This document shows positions 27,156 through 35,979 of a DNA stretch of 64,000 nt, in pieces. Both the position numbers and the translations under genes were made by a program. The DNA is from Dokdonia sp. Hel_I_53 (lineage in GTDB: Bacteria; Bacteroidota; Bacteroidia; Flavobacteriales; Flavobacteriaceae). The stretch spans positions 5,001 through 69,000 of the forward strand of contig NZ_VISL01000001.1 in NCBI RefSeq assembly GCF_007827465.1. The letters are read 5' to 3'. Positions within the stretch are counted from its first letter, which is position 1. Every line of letters begins with the position of its first letter. The notes beneath the pieces were generated by a model. It did no database searches and had not been told where the DNA came from. It worked only from the letters and a program-made list of their open reading frames with translations.

Positions 27156-27307
27156 GTCTGTTGGATTTTTCAATCAAATCAAGCTTTCTCAATATTCAAA
27201 ACATTTTTTTTATCTTTTAAAAAGTTAAAAGTATTTGCACGAGATAACTCCTTGAGTAGTTTTTAATTTCCCATCATTCATAGTTCTAATTTTTTTCTAG
27301 GATGTTC

Positions 27308-27321
27308 GCTTTCGCGAAAGC
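27308..27321. repeat. TTCGCGAA palindrome, 14-bp copy
   Basis: GCTTTCGCGAAAGC between the convergent DUF4345 gene and the small secreted protein gene, 10 bp from the latter's terminator. Confidence 0.8.
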
Positions 27322-27330
27322 ATGCTTTGT

Positions 27331-27363
27331 AAAAAAAGGGCAGAAGGAAAATCCAACTGCCCT
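27331..27363 (-). terminator. Terminator of the small secreted protein gene
   Basis: AGGGCAG and CTGCCCT (7 bp) flank a 13-base loop, with seven A on the plus strand giving a T-run on the minus strand. Confidence 0.75.
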
Positions 27364-27385
27364 AGAAATTTCAGTGTAAAACAAA

Positions 27386-27685
27386 TTATTTAAGCAACTC
27401 TAATGCTGTGATAGATAGCACTTCGTACTCCTCATCATCTTCATTAATTTGCATCTCTGAAGAGTAAGAAACTTTAAATTTCTTCCCTTCAAAACTTTCA
27501 GATACAAGATCAAACTCTTGACTAACAGATTCACTAATTGACTCAAAAGAATAGATTAACCCATCTTCATCTTCAAAATAATAGGTGCCTTCTGAGTAGC
27601 CACTATAGGTAGCAGTGATTGTTTCTGTTATAGAATTTGATCCTATAATAAATAGTGAGAATAGGGTGATTAAAAATGTTTTCAT
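27386..27685 (-). CDS. Small exported protein, function unknown
   Basis: A 99-residue protein with a short SPI-type signal (MKTFLITLFSLFIIGSNS). The mature 80 residues are acidic and serine-rich with beta-strand alternation (TATYSGYSEGTYYFEDEDGLIYSF) and no cysteines. No family is recognised. It has its own terminator and a 133-bp gap to the next minus-strand gene, so it is probably monocistronic. Confidence 0.65.
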   Translation of the reverse strand: MKTFLITLFSLFIIGSNSITETITATYSGYSEGTYYFEDEDGLIYSFESISESVSQEFDLVSESFEGKKFKVSYSSEMQINEDDEEYEVLSITALELLK

Positions 27686-27818
27686 AATAGTGTTTAATTA
27701 AAAGTTATTTTAAAAATTGCCGCGTGTGCGACCACTATTGGAAGTGTCTAAACTAGGATTTTAGCCCGTAGTTTATACGTATGAAAACTTATAAATGTTT
27801 CAAAAAATAACATTTATT

Positions 27819-28145
27819 TTAATTATTATTTTTATCATCGTCGCGTTCATCTTCATCAAGATCAAAATCAAAATCATCACTATCTTGGTCATCATCTTCA
27901 TCATAATCATCTTGATCAAAATCTTCCATAGCCACCACTAGTCTTTTACTTACTTTAACAAGGTAGAGTGTGTCCTCTGTTTGTACTTCTACACAGTCTA
28001 CCATTTCGCCTTGAGCATTTTTAAAAGTAATAATGTGTTCTTTATCGTAACCATATGGATACTTGTTCACTAGAAGATTTAAGATGTCATCATTTAACTT
28101 AGCATAGTCTACGATAACACGTTTTAAGTTACTTGGTTTTTTCAT
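27819..28145 (-). CDS. Conserved acidic-tail protein, function unknown
   Basis: A 108-residue soluble protein. The first 75 residues form a compact alpha/beta unit (VIVDYAKLNDDILNLLVNKYPYGYDKEHIITFKNAQGEMVDCVEVQTEDTLYLVKVSK). The last 35 are almost entirely Asp and Glu (QDDYDEDDDQDSDDFDFDLDEDERDDD). Flavobacterial homologues are often labelled DNA primase; nothing in the sequence supports that. An acidic tail of this kind could mimic nucleic acid or bind basic proteins. It lies 17 bp downstream of the deoxyhypusine-synthase-like gene and may belong to the polyamine operon. Confidence 0.8.
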   Translation of the reverse strand: MKKPSNLKRVIVDYAKLNDDILNLLVNKYPYGYDKEHIITFKNAQGEMVDCVEVQTEDTLYLVKVSKRLVVAMEDFDQDDYDEDDDQDSDDFDFDLDEDERDDDKNNN

Positions 28146-28162
28146 TATATGGGTGTTATAAT

Positions 28163-29137
28163 TTACATGTCTAATAGGTAAGCAAATATGAGAGGGGCTA
28201 CAATTGTAGCATCACTTTCTATAATAAATTTTGGCGTATCCATATCTAGTTTTCCCCAAGTTATTTTCTCATTAGGAACAGCACCGGAATAAGATCCATA
28301 ACTTGTTGTAGAGTCACTTATCTGGCAGAAGTAACTCCAAAAAGGAGTATCTGTACGCTCAAGATCTTGATAAAGCATAGGAACTACACATATAGGGAAA
28401 TCCCCAGCAATACCTCCTCCTATTTGGAAAAAGCCTATTCCTTGAGAGGAATTCTCTGTATACCAATCTGCTAGAAAAGTCATGTATTCAATACCAGACT
28501 TCATAGTGTTAGCTTTAAGCTCTCCTTTTACTACGTAGCTGGCAAAGATATTTCCCATGGTACTATCCTCCCATCCTGGACATATGATAGGTAAGTTTGC
28601 TTCTGCAGCAGCATACATCCAGCTGTCTTTAAGATCAATTTCGTAGTACTGTTCTAAAACTCCAGATAACAAAAGTTTATACATATACTCGTGAGGCAAA
28701 TAGCGCTCGCCTGCAGCCTCTGCGTCCTTCCAAATTTTTACAATATGGTCTTGAATACGTCTAAAAGCTTCTTCTTCTGGAATACAAGTGTCTGTCACAC
28801 GGTTGAGTCCTTTTTCTAATAAGTCCCACTCATCTTGAGCTGTGAGATCTCTATAATTAGGAACACGTTTGTAGTGACTGTGTGCCACAAGATTCATAAT
28901 GTCTTCTTCTAGATTTGCGCCTGTACAAGAGATAATATGCACTTTCTTTTGACGAATCATTTCAGCAAATATTTTACCTATTTCTGCGGTGCTCATAGCT
29001 CCAGCAAGAGAGACTAGCATCTTTGATCCCTTGACAAGCTGTGCTTCGTATCCTTTTGCGGCATCTACTACAGATGCAGCATTAAAGTGCAAATAGTATT
29101 TTTCAATAAATTGAGATATAGCTCCTTTAGTATTCAT
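28163..29137 (-). CDS. Deoxyhypusine-synthase-like aminobutyltransferase
   Basis: A 324-residue member of the deoxyhypusine synthase family, which moves aminobutyl groups from spermidine or related amines using NAD and an enzyme-lysine imine. Seen are the NAD-binding region (ISCTGANLEEDIMNLVAHSHY), CPGWEDSTMGNIFASYVV, GGGIAGDFPICVVPM and NEKITWGKL. Lys296 matches the catalytic lysine in the SWGK motif of eukaryotic enzymes. Bacteria lack eIF5A, so homospermidine or another polyamine product is more likely. It overlaps agmatinase by 11 bp in a polyamine operon. Confidence 0.88.
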   Translation of the reverse strand: MNTKGAISQFIEKYYLHFNAASVVDAAKGYEAQLVKGSKMLVSLAGAMSTAEIGKIFAEMIRQKKVHIISCTGANLEEDIMNLVAHSHYKRVPNYRDLTAQDEWDLLEKGLNRVTDTCIPEEEAFRRIQDHIVKIWKDAEAAGERYLPHEYMYKLLLSGVLEQYYEIDLKDSWMYAAAEANLPIICPGWEDSTMGNIFASYVVKGELKANTMKSGIEYMTFLADWYTENSSQGIGFFQIGGGIAGDFPICVVPMLYQDLERTDTPFWSYFCQISDSTTSYGSYSGAVPNEKITWGKLDMDTPKFIIESDATIVAPLIFAYLLDM

Positions 29138-30059
29138 TATAATCGTCTTCTTCTGAGTTAACTTTTTTGGATTTTTCTTGCAAACCGGTCATTTCATACT
29201 CATCATCTGCATCTTGTTGTTCAAACTTATAAGAGAGTAATTTATAGTATAATTTTGCTGCGGCAAAGTCTGATGGTTTGCTATGCGCGTTAGGGCATAA
29301 CTCCATGATATCAAATCCCACAACATTTTTTTCTTTAAAAACGTGTCTTAAAAAATCTAAGGTTTCATACCAAAATAAGCCTCCTGGTTCTGGTGTACCA
29401 GTTGCAGGGAGAATTGACGGATCAAAAGCATCGAGATCAATTGTGATATACACATTGTCTGTCATCGCCTCTATTGCGGTATCTGACCAATACTCATCAT
29501 TAACCATTTCATGAGCAAAAAACACATTGTCTTCATTCATTACGGTCTTTTCAATGGCATCCATACTACGAATACCAACTTGCACAAGATTTGTAGTTTG
29601 ATTTGCCTCATATAATGCACAGGCGTGGTTGCACTTTGATCCGTCGTAAGACTCGCGTAGATCTGCATGTGCATCTAGCTGCAATACGGTAAGGTTATCA
29701 AAAGTCTCATTAAATGCTCGTATAGCACCTATAGATACAGAATGTTCTCCACCAAAAGTAGTTACAAACTTATTACGTTTAATATTTTCTTTTACTTCTT
29801 TGTGTACCGCAGCAACCATCTCCTCTGGAGAAGAATTCTCTGTAATAGGATCTGCTAGGTATATGCCCTGCTTGTATACTTCGCTTTCGGTTTCAATGTC
29901 GTAAAGTTCCATGTTTTCTGAAGCTTGTAAAAAGGCTTCTGGACCTTTATCTGCTCCTTTTCCCCAAGTGCTCGTACCATCGTAAGGCACTGGAAGTAAA
30001 ACAATTTTAGCCTTTTCAGCTTGTGCATATTCTTGCGGAATACCTGCGTACGTTCTCAT
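29127..30059 (-). CDS. speB: Agmatinase
   Basis: Ureohydrolase converting agmatine to putrescine and urea. The 310-residue protein carries the binuclear manganese ligand motifs GGEHSV, LDAHADLRESYDG and ITIDLDAFDPSILPATGTPEPGG in order, with the N-terminal PYDGTSTWGKGADKGPEAF. The arginine decarboxylase gene lies upstream and the deoxyhypusine-synthase-like gene overlaps its end. This gives an arginine - agmatine - putrescine - higher polyamine order. The C terminus has an extra charged tail (about 20 residues), which is where the overlap lies. Confidence 0.94.
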   Translation of the reverse strand: MRTYAGIPQEYAQAEKAKIVLLPVPYDGTSTWGKGADKGPEAFLQASENMELYDIETESEVYKQGIYLADPITENSSPEEMVAAVHKEVKENIKRNKFVTTFGGEHSVSIGAIRAFNETFDNLTVLQLDAHADLRESYDGSKCNHACALYEANQTTNLVQVGIRSMDAIEKTVMNEDNVFFAHEMVNDEYWSDTAIEAMTDNVYITIDLDAFDPSILPATGTPEPGGLFWYETLDFLRHVFKEKNVVGFDIMELCPNAHSKPSDFAAAKLYYKLLSYKFEQQDADDEYEMTGLQEKSKKVNSEEDDYNEY

Positions 30060-30106
30060 TTTTGTGGTTATTATGTTAGTGTTTGGTAAGTTTATTTTAG
30101 GTTTTT

Positions 30107-30122
30107 GCTTTCGCGAAAGCGT
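30107..30122. repeat. TTCGCGAA palindrome, copy between speA and speB
   Basis: GCTTTCGCGAAAGCGT, 46 bp past the speA stop and 47 bp before the speB start on the minus strand. Confidence 0.85.
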
Positions 30123-30168
30123 AACTGAAAGATTATTTAAAATTATTTTGAATGTGAAAATTAGCTAT

Positions 30169-31560
30169 TTAGTACCCTAAGATACTTAATAATTGGTCAC
30201 TTGTTTGTTGTACTGCAAAAATTTCTGTGGTGAGATTTCCATCTGTATCCCTATCAATTAATATATGTTTAGGGCTAGGAATGAGACAGTGTTGCAACCC
30301 TCCAAAACCACCGATACTCTCTTGATATGCGCCTGTATTGAAAAATCCGATATAGAGCGGCTTTTCCTTCTTATACTTAGGCATATAGATAGCGTTCATG
30401 TGTTGTTCACTATTGTAATAATCATCACTGTCGCAAGTGAGTCCTCCTAGTAAAACTCGCTCGTATTCTTCGTTCCATCGATTAATGGCAAGCATAATAA
30501 ATCTCTTATTAATTGCCCATGTATCTGGCATTGTGGTGATAAATGAAGAGTTAATCATATTCCATTTTTCACGATCATTTTGTTGTTTTTGGTAAAGTAC
30601 TTCATAAATGGCACCACCACTCTCGCCAACAGTAAAACTGCCAAATTCTGTAAAAATGTGTGGTACTTTAACACCTGCATCGTCACATGCGTTTTTTATC
30701 TGCACTATAATCTCGTTAATCATATACTCATAGTCATATTCAAAAGCGAGCGAATTTTTAATTGGGAATCCACCACCTATGTTAAGACTATCTAGACTTG
30801 GGCATACTTTTTTAAGATTAATATATACTTTGATACATTTCATCAATTCGTTCCAGTAATATGCCGTGTCTCGTATTCCCGTGTTGATAAAGAAGTGCAA
30901 CATCTTAAGTGATACCTTTGGGTTGTCTTTAATTTGACTGTTGAAAAAGGGCACGATGTTCTTATAACCAATACCTAATCGCGAGGTATAGAATTCAAAT
31001 TTAGGTTCTTCTTCTGATGCTATGCGTATACCTACATTGAAACTCCCATCTATTTCTGCACTTAGAAGATCAATTTCTTCATAATTATCAATAACGGGTA
31101 TCGCATTTTTATGTCCTTTATTAATAAGTCGAGCGATATTTTTTATATACTGGTCTCTTTTAAAACCATTAGAGATAACGTAGGTTTCATCCGTTATTTT
31201 TCCTTCAGCCTTAAGATTTTCTACAATATTGATGTCAAATGCAGATGAGGTTTCAATATGGATATTATTTTTTGTCGCTTCATGGAGTACGTGTTTAAAG
31301 TGCGAACTCTTAGTGCAATAACAATAATGGTAATCCCCATCATAGTTATTGTTTTTGATCGCCGTTCCAAACCATTTTTTTGCACGTTGAATATTATCAG
31401 AGATCTTAGGTAGATAGGTAAATTTTAAAGGAGCTCCATATTGCTCAACAAGATCCATTAAGTCAATACCGTGAAACGCTAAAGAGTTTTTATTTAATGT
31501 AAATTCTTCTTGTGGAAAATAATAAGTTTGATCGATGAGATCAATGTATTTAGTTTTCAT
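30169..31560 (-). CDS. speA: Arginine decarboxylase (PLP-dependent, short form)
   Basis: Decarboxylates arginine to agmatine. The 463 residues are shorter than E. coli SpeA (658), as in many Bacteroidota. The alanine-racemase-like barrel carries the PLP lysine in YCYCTKSSH (Lys84), GFKRDQY, the phosphate-binding NIGGGFPI and the second-subunit catalytic CDSD (Cys376-Asp379). The upstream HIETSSAFDINI matches the type III decarboxylase fold. It is the first gene of the polyamine operon. Assignment as arginine rather than another diamino-acid decarboxylase leans on the adjacent agmatinase. Confidence 0.88.
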   Translation of the reverse strand: MKTKYIDLIDQTYYFPQEEFTLNKNSLAFHGIDLMDLVEQYGAPLKFTYLPKISDNIQRAKKWFGTAIKNNNYDGDYHYCYCTKSSHFKHVLHEATKNNIHIETSSAFDINIVENLKAEGKITDETYVISNGFKRDQYIKNIARLINKGHKNAIPVIDNYEEIDLLSAEIDGSFNVGIRIASEEEPKFEFYTSRLGIGYKNIVPFFNSQIKDNPKVSLKMLHFFINTGIRDTAYYWNELMKCIKVYINLKKVCPSLDSLNIGGGFPIKNSLAFEYDYEYMINEIIVQIKNACDDAGVKVPHIFTEFGSFTVGESGGAIYEVLYQKQQNDREKWNMINSSFITTMPDTWAINKRFIMLAINRWNEEYERVLLGGLTCDSDDYYNSEQHMNAIYMPKYKKEKPLYIGFFNTGAYQESIGGFGGLQHCLIPSPKHILIDRDTDGNLTTEIFAVQQTSDQLLSILGY

Positions 31561-32125
31561 TATTGAGTATTGTATTTGAGTTAAAAATTTGAGTCATCTC
31601 TTTTCTAAATGAAAAGTAAAATTCAATTCAAATTTTAAAATAATAATATTTGGTAGAGGCAAGGTAAGTACAAAAGTTTATAGGAGTACTCCTGTAATTA
31701 TGCGTAAATGTATAAGACTTTACCCAATCTAGGTCAGAAGTTCTAAGTGATAATGTCTCAAAACAGCAGAGACAGACAATGTAAAGCTCTTTCATTAACT
31801 AAAGACGAGCGGCGGTCGCCATAAAATTGTACGTCACAAACATAAATGTGAATAATAAGCTGAAAATTTAATTTAACAAATAATTAGCAATTTTAATAGT
31901 GACTATTTTAGAATCTATATTTTCTGCTATAGGAGTAACATCAAATGAATTTGTAATAACTATTTATTTTAAAAATAAGTTATTCTAAATAACATAGTTA
32001 TCATGTCGCTAATGTTTTGAAACAGGATTTGCTAGAGTTAAAAATTTGTTAATCGTTAACTTCATAGAAAACCCAATAGAAGAAACACGCGTAAATATTA
32101 CAAACAATATTAAAAAAAATAAATT
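31561..32125. other. Divergent intergenic region
   Basis: 565 bp between the divergent speA and lipoprotein genes with no ORF of note. It contains a perfect 12-bp palindrome AGGAGTACTCCT (31682-31693), about 120 bp upstream of speA, that could be an operator. There is also a small hairpin CTTTTCTAAATGAAAAG (about 31598-31614). No known riboswitch was recognised. Confidence 0.45.
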
Positions 32126-33151
32126 ATGAATACGATTAAAAAATTTGGTATTGCAGTTATGGCAGTAGGAACATTTATTGCTTGCGAATCTGATGACAAT
32201 GAAAACGAAATAATAACGGCAGACTCTCGTGCTGAGTTATACGCTTCAAGTAATAGCGATGGAAATGTCAGAATGTATGACGTATCTGATATTGCTAATG
32301 TGAATTCTTCTATGTACGGTACTTTATCAACAGATGCAGAAGGAATCTATTACGACAGTACAAATGATGAGGTTACACAGGCATCACGTTCAGGTTTACA
32401 ACTTAACACATATGCTGGTGTTTTTGCTGCAGTCTCAGGTGTTACTCTTAACGTTTCAGCTACTAGTAATGCGGTTTTAGTGAGTCCAAGAGACATTGCC
32501 GTTAACGGAAATTTTTATGCAGTTTCCGACAACTCTGATGTAGATGGTAATCAAGATACTCCAGACGGAAGAATTTTCATATTTACAAAATCTGGAAATG
32601 ATTTTACATTGAGAAATACACTGACCACAGATTTTGCTGTTTGGGGAATTGAATTTGTAGGAAATAGTCTATATGCGGTTGTTGATAAAACGTCTGATGT
32701 TGCAGTATTTGCAAACTTTACAGCTACTAATACTACTGATGCAACAATCACACCCACAAAGCGTATTACAATTGAAGGTATTACAAGAACTCACGCTATA
32801 GCAGAAACTAATGGAACGATGATTCTTACTGACATAGGTAATGCAGGGATGGATGGTGACGGTGGTTTTCATGTGATTTCAGACTTTCAATCTAAATTTG
32901 ATGCTGTAGCAAACGGAGGCACGCTAGCGGTAGGAAACAATCAAGTACGTGTTGCTGGAGCAGCTACATTTTTAGGAAACCCTATAGGTGCTGAGTATGA
33001 TGCGCAAAATGAAATTGTTTTTATTGCTGAACGTGCGAACGGTGGAGGTAGAGTTCTTGCCTTTTCTAATATAGGAACTGGCGGAAATATTGCTCCAACC
33101 GTCAATAACACTCTTTCAGGAGCATCTTCATTATACTTATATAAAGAATAA
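32126..33151 (+). CDS. Lipoprotein with beta-propeller-like repeats
   Basis: A 341-residue lipoprotein (SPII signal ending FIAC, Cys20, followed by an acidic ESDDNENE linker). The mature part is a series of 40-60-residue beta segments of the type LYASSNSDGNVRMYDV, FYAVSDNSD, LYAVVDKTSDVAVF and VFIAERANGGGRVLAFSN, the usual look of a six- or seven-bladed beta-propeller. No catalytic motif is seen. Surface exposure is inferred from the acidic residues after Cys20. Function unknown; it stands alone with its own terminator. Confidence 0.75.
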   Translation: MNTIKKFGIAVMAVGTFIACESDDNENEIITADSRAELYASSNSDGNVRMYDVSDIANVNSSMYGTLSTDAEGIYYDSTNDEVTQASRSGLQLNTYAGVFAAVSGVTLNVSATSNAVLVSPRDIAVNGNFYAVSDNSDVDGNQDTPDGRIFIFTKSGNDFTLRNTLTTDFAVWGIEFVGNSLYAVVDKTSDVAVFANFTATNTTDATITPTKRITIEGITRTHAIAETNGTMILTDIGNAGMDGDGGFHVISDFQSKFDAVANGGTLAVGNNQVRVAGAATFLGNPIGAEYDAQNEIVFIAERANGGGRVLAFSNIGTGGNIAPTVNNTLSGASSLYLYKE

Positions 33152-33174
33152 TTTATAGATTATAGCCAGAAGTG

Positions 33175-33206
33175 AAAAGCCCCGAGATATTCTCAGGGCT
33201 TTTTTT
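33175..33206 (+). terminator. Terminator after the propeller lipoprotein gene
   Basis: AAAAGCCC...GGGCTTTT with inner GAGA/TCTC and one C-A mismatch; a run of nine T follows. Confidence 0.85.
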
Positions 33207-33213
33207 TATTTTA

Positions 33214-33633
33214 TTATTCAACCAGCTGTTGTAGGTAATCTATTAGATTTTCAATCTCCTCTGGCGGATTGCCGTGATCAAACTCAGGTGTTATGTATTC
33301 TTTTCCTTGTTTCATTAAACTAAGCTTTGCTATTGGAGCGCGATCAGAAATACTTCCGGTACTTGGTCTTTCAAGTGTTTCTAGCGAGCTTGTATTTATA
33401 GATTTTAATAGACTATTTAATTTACGGCTTTTTTCCTCTGAGAGTACTTGTGCGGCATCCCTTATATTTTCTACACTATTGGTATAATAGAGCGTATCAT
33501 TTTTTACAGCAATTTCATAATTAAATCCTCTAGTTTGAGCAGTATAAGATAAGTTGATATTAGCTACTTTTTCTTGAGTACAAGAATTTTGAAAATTGAG
33601 TATTAATACAATAAACACATATAAGATTTTCAT
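33214..33633 (-). CDS. Hypothetical lipoprotein
   Basis: A 139-residue protein with an SPII-like signal (MKILYVFIVLILNFQNSC, Cys18). The mature region is mixed alpha/beta: YEIAVKNDTLYYTN, then a helix (LSEEKSRKLNSLLKSI) and a C-terminal PPEEIENLIDYLQQLVE helix. No family is recognised with certainty. It lies 62 bp downstream of the start region of the next minus-strand terminator, so it is not part of the metalloprotease transcript that lies upstream of that terminator in the other direction. Confidence 0.65.
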   Translation of the reverse strand: MKILYVFIVLILNFQNSCTQEKVANINLSYTAQTRGFNYEIAVKNDTLYYTNSVENIRDAAQVLSEEKSRKLNSLLKSINTSSLETLERPSTGSISDRAPIAKLSLMKQGKEYITPEFDHGNPPEEIENLIDYLQQLVE

Positions 33634-33647
33634 AGAAGGTAAAATTA

Positions 33648-33673
33648 AAAGCAGCGCCTATTGGCGCTGCTTT
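33648..33673. terminator. Terminator between M43 protease and small lipoprotein genes
   Basis: AAAGCAGCGCC with GGCGCTGCTTT, four-base loop. It directly follows the minus-strand M43 gene and separates it from the next gene. Confidence 0.85.
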
Positions 33674-33695
33674 GTATACAATTAAAAATAGGTTT

Positions 33696-34766
33696 TTAGT
33701 TTGTAAAGCCATCACGTACACTTCCTGGTGCAAATAAAGCTCTCATTCTTTCTTTCTGACCTTGAGAGAACATATTCATACATGCATCATTTGTATAATC
33801 CATGTAATTCATTGTCATGTCTGTAGATCTACAATTTGTCGTAGGGAAAGATGGGCAACCATAGTTAGGTCCATCTGAGCTTGGCGTATCTGCAACAAAA
33901 TCATCTTGCTTACAACGACCGTCTCCCCAAATATGACGTAGGTTTAAGTAGTGACCCACCTCATGAGTTGCTGTACGACCTCCATTAAATGGAGCTTGAG
34001 CAGTACCTGTTGTTCCGAAGTACTGAGGAGCTACAACTACACCATCAGTTGCTGCTGCACCACCAGGGAATTGAGCATAACCTAAAATTCCACCACCAAT
34101 ATTACAAACCCATATGTTCAAGTGTGTGTCTGGAGATACAACATCAGACCCACCGCTTGCAGAAGATTTCATAGCATCATTAGTTCCCCAAGAGGTTCTT
34201 GAAGATGCTTTTCTGATTGTTTGAACAAGATTAAAATTAATATCAGTATCTGCTGCTAAAGGAGCAAAAAGAGAAGGAATAGAAGACGCATCGTTATTTT
34301 GAAGATTAAAATCACCATTTAATACAGCCATTTGTGAAGCAATTTGTGCATCACTAATATTTTCAGAACTAGTATTATATAAAACATGCACTACAACTGG
34401 AATATTAATAACGCCTAGATTATCTTCAACTGGAGTGCCTCCGCCACCGTCGTTGCCACCATTACCACCACCTCCTGGCTTACCTTTAGCGTTCGTTCGT
34501 GCGCCTATGATAGAACGTACGTTTTTCTCTACATCATACATGCTTGCGTATAAACCTGGATTTTCGTTTAGTTTTTTGTTAAGAACTTTCATAGAGTGAC
34601 AATCTCTTCCACCTTGTGCTCTTCCTGTTGAATCATCGGCATCAGTATAAAGGTAGAAATCACCCATATCAACTTGTTGCTCATCAACATTTGCAATCTC
34701 TTGTTCATTTTCACAAGATGTAAAAGCAAATCCGGCAATTGCAAGGCATACTAAAATTTTTTTCAT
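33696..34766 (-). CDS. M43 family (pappalysin-like) zinc metalloprotease, lipoprotein
   Basis: A 356-residue exported protease. It has an SPII signal (MKKILVCLAIAGFAFTSC, Cys18), a pro-like region, a glycine/asparagine-rich linker (about 97-111) and a catalytic domain. The domain has the metzincin zinc motif HEVGHYLNLRH (His268, Glu269, His272, His278) and the Met-turn MNYMDYTND. CKQDDFVADTP and a late cysteine pair also match cytophagalysin-type M43B enzymes. Such proteases degrade extracellular proteins. There is no T9SS C-terminal domain, so lipid anchoring is the likely export mode. Confidence 0.93.
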   Translation of the reverse strand: MKKILVCLAIAGFAFTSCENEQEIANVDEQQVDMGDFYLYTDADDSTGRAQGGRDCHSMKVLNKKLNENPGLYASMYDVEKNVRSIIGARTNAKGKPGGGGNGGNDGGGGTPVEDNLGVINIPVVVHVLYNTSSENISDAQIASQMAVLNGDFNLQNNDASSIPSLFAPLAADTDINFNLVQTIRKASSRTSWGTNDAMKSSASGGSDVVSPDTHLNIWVCNIGGGILGYAQFPGGAAATDGVVVAPQYFGTTGTAQAPFNGGRTATHEVGHYLNLRHIWGDGRCKQDDFVADTPSSDGPNYGCPSFPTTNCRSTDMTMNYMDYTNDACMNMFSQGQKERMRALFAPGSVRDGFTN

Positions 34767-35113
34767 AATAATTGAGGGTTTGATATTTTATGAGGCCCAA
34801 TATATCAATTTGATTGAAAAATTTGTATTTTTTTTAAGAATTATCTAAAAATATATATAAATAGATGTGAGTGTCGTATAAAGCCTTATAGACCCTATGC
34901 TTCGCAGAAGTTTTTTTAATTGTAAAAATTTAAAAAAGTTGACAATTCACCAGCTATAAATGTTAAAATGTTATCTAAAAAACAAAATTATTAGAAATGA
35001 ACGCATAATTAACAATTTTGAGTTTAGGTTATCGATGAACTACACAATAATAATTATGCATAAAAAAAGACTTAGAATTTTTCCTAAGGCCCTTTAATTT
35101 CTGTTTTATGTTA
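34767..35113. other. Intergenic region
   Basis: 347 bp between the M43 gene start and the yebC end, very AT-rich and without an ORF. A weak hairpin with minus-strand T-run near 35063-35090 (CTTAG/CTAAG) is a candidate yebC terminator. Confidence 0.5.
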
Positions 35114-35842
35114 CTACTCTTCTTCAGTATGGGATGACTTCATTGTGTGGAAAACATTTTGCACATCATCATCTTCTTCTAATCGTTCTAAGAGTTTATT
35201 TACATCCTCTTCTTGTTCTGGAGATATCTCCTTAGTAACCTGAGGGATCCTGTCAAAACCAGACTCAAGAATTTCTATTTCCTTTTCTTCTAGTGCGTTT
35301 TGAATCGCTCCATAACTTTCAAAGGGTGCATATATATGTATGCCATCTTCATCTTCAAATACTTCTTCAGCACCAAAGTCTATAAATTCTAATTCAATCT
35401 CTTCTACATCCTGTCCCTCAGCGTTAACTCTGAAGGTACATGTATGGTCAAACATGAACACAACGGAGCCAGATGTTCCTAGGCTACCATCACATTTATT
35501 AAAAGCTGCACGTACATTTGCAACAGTTCTTGTGTTATTATCTGTAGCAGTTTCAACTAATATGGCAATGCCATGAGGTGCATACCCTTCAAAAATTACC
35601 TCTTTATAATCCCCTTGGCTTTTATCTGAAGCTCTTTTGATAGCTCGCTCTACATTATCCTTAGGCATGTTAACAGCCTTTGCATTTTGTATAACAGCGC
35701 GTAAGCGAGAGTTGGAATCTGGATCTGGGCCGCCCTCTTTTACTGCCATCACAATATCTTTACCTATTCTTGTAAAAGCTTTAGACATGGCGCTCCAGCG
35801 CTTCATTTTACGTGCTTTCCTAAATTCGAATGCTCTTCCCAT
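35114..35842 (-). CDS. YebC/PmpR family DNA-binding or translation-associated protein
   Basis: 242 residues from the ATG at 35842 (MGRAFEFRKARKMKRWSAMSKAFTRIGKDIVMAVKEGG). The longer frame to 35887 adds only residues encoded by the palindrome, so I reject it. The helical N-terminal domain and the VERAIKRASDKSQGDYKEVIFEGYAPHGIAILVE centre are typical of the YebC family. YebC proteins act as transcription regulators or, as shown more recently for some members, help ribosomes through difficult peptides. Monocistronic. Confidence 0.92.
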   Translation of the reverse strand: MGRAFEFRKARKMKRWSAMSKAFTRIGKDIVMAVKEGGPDPDSNSRLRAVIQNAKAVNMPKDNVERAIKRASDKSQGDYKEVIFEGYAPHGIAILVETATDNNTRTVANVRAAFNKCDGSLGTSGSVVFMFDHTCTFRVNAEGQDVEEIELEFIDFGAEEVFEDEDGIHIYAPFESYGAIQNALEEKEIEILESGFDRIPQVTKEISPEQEEDVNKLLERLEEDDDVQNVFHTMKSSHTEEE

Positions 35843-35863
35843 ATGTGTTTGTATTCCTATTGT

Positions 35864-35880
35864 TTTTCGCGAAAGCGAAA
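35864..35880. repeat. TTCGCGAA palindrome, one-armed copy before yebC
   Basis: TTTTCGCGAAAGCGAAA, 21 bp upstream of the yebC start codon, so probably within or at the edge of its 5' leader or promoter. Confidence 0.75.
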
Positions 35881-35909
35881 AACTCAAAAAATTAATCTAT
35901 TAATAAAAA

Positions 35910-35935
35910 ACGCGAGCAACAACTGTTGCTCGCGT
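35910..35935 (-). terminator. Terminator of the pterin dehydratase gene
   Basis: ACGCGAGCAAC with GTTGCTCGCGT around AACT; A-run on the plus strand gives a minus-strand T-run. Confidence 0.85.
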
Positions 35936-35979
35936 AAAAATAGGAAATCAGATGCTTCCTTTCAAATCTATAGTATGTA

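Noticed and set aside
27819..28145. DNA primase name used for homologues
   Set aside because: No primase zinc-ribbon or TOPRIM motif is present in 108 residues.
28163..29137. True deoxyhypusine synthase acting on eIF5A
   Set aside because: Bacteria lack eIF5A; the operon context fits polyamine synthesis instead.
31561..32125. Riboswitch or leader ORF upstream of speA
   Set aside because: Only a 12-bp palindrome and a small hairpin are visible; no known polyamine riboswitch pattern.
35843..35887. Longer yebC start at 35887
   Set aside because: The extra 15 residues are encoded by the palindrome and the family starts at MGRAFEFRKARK.
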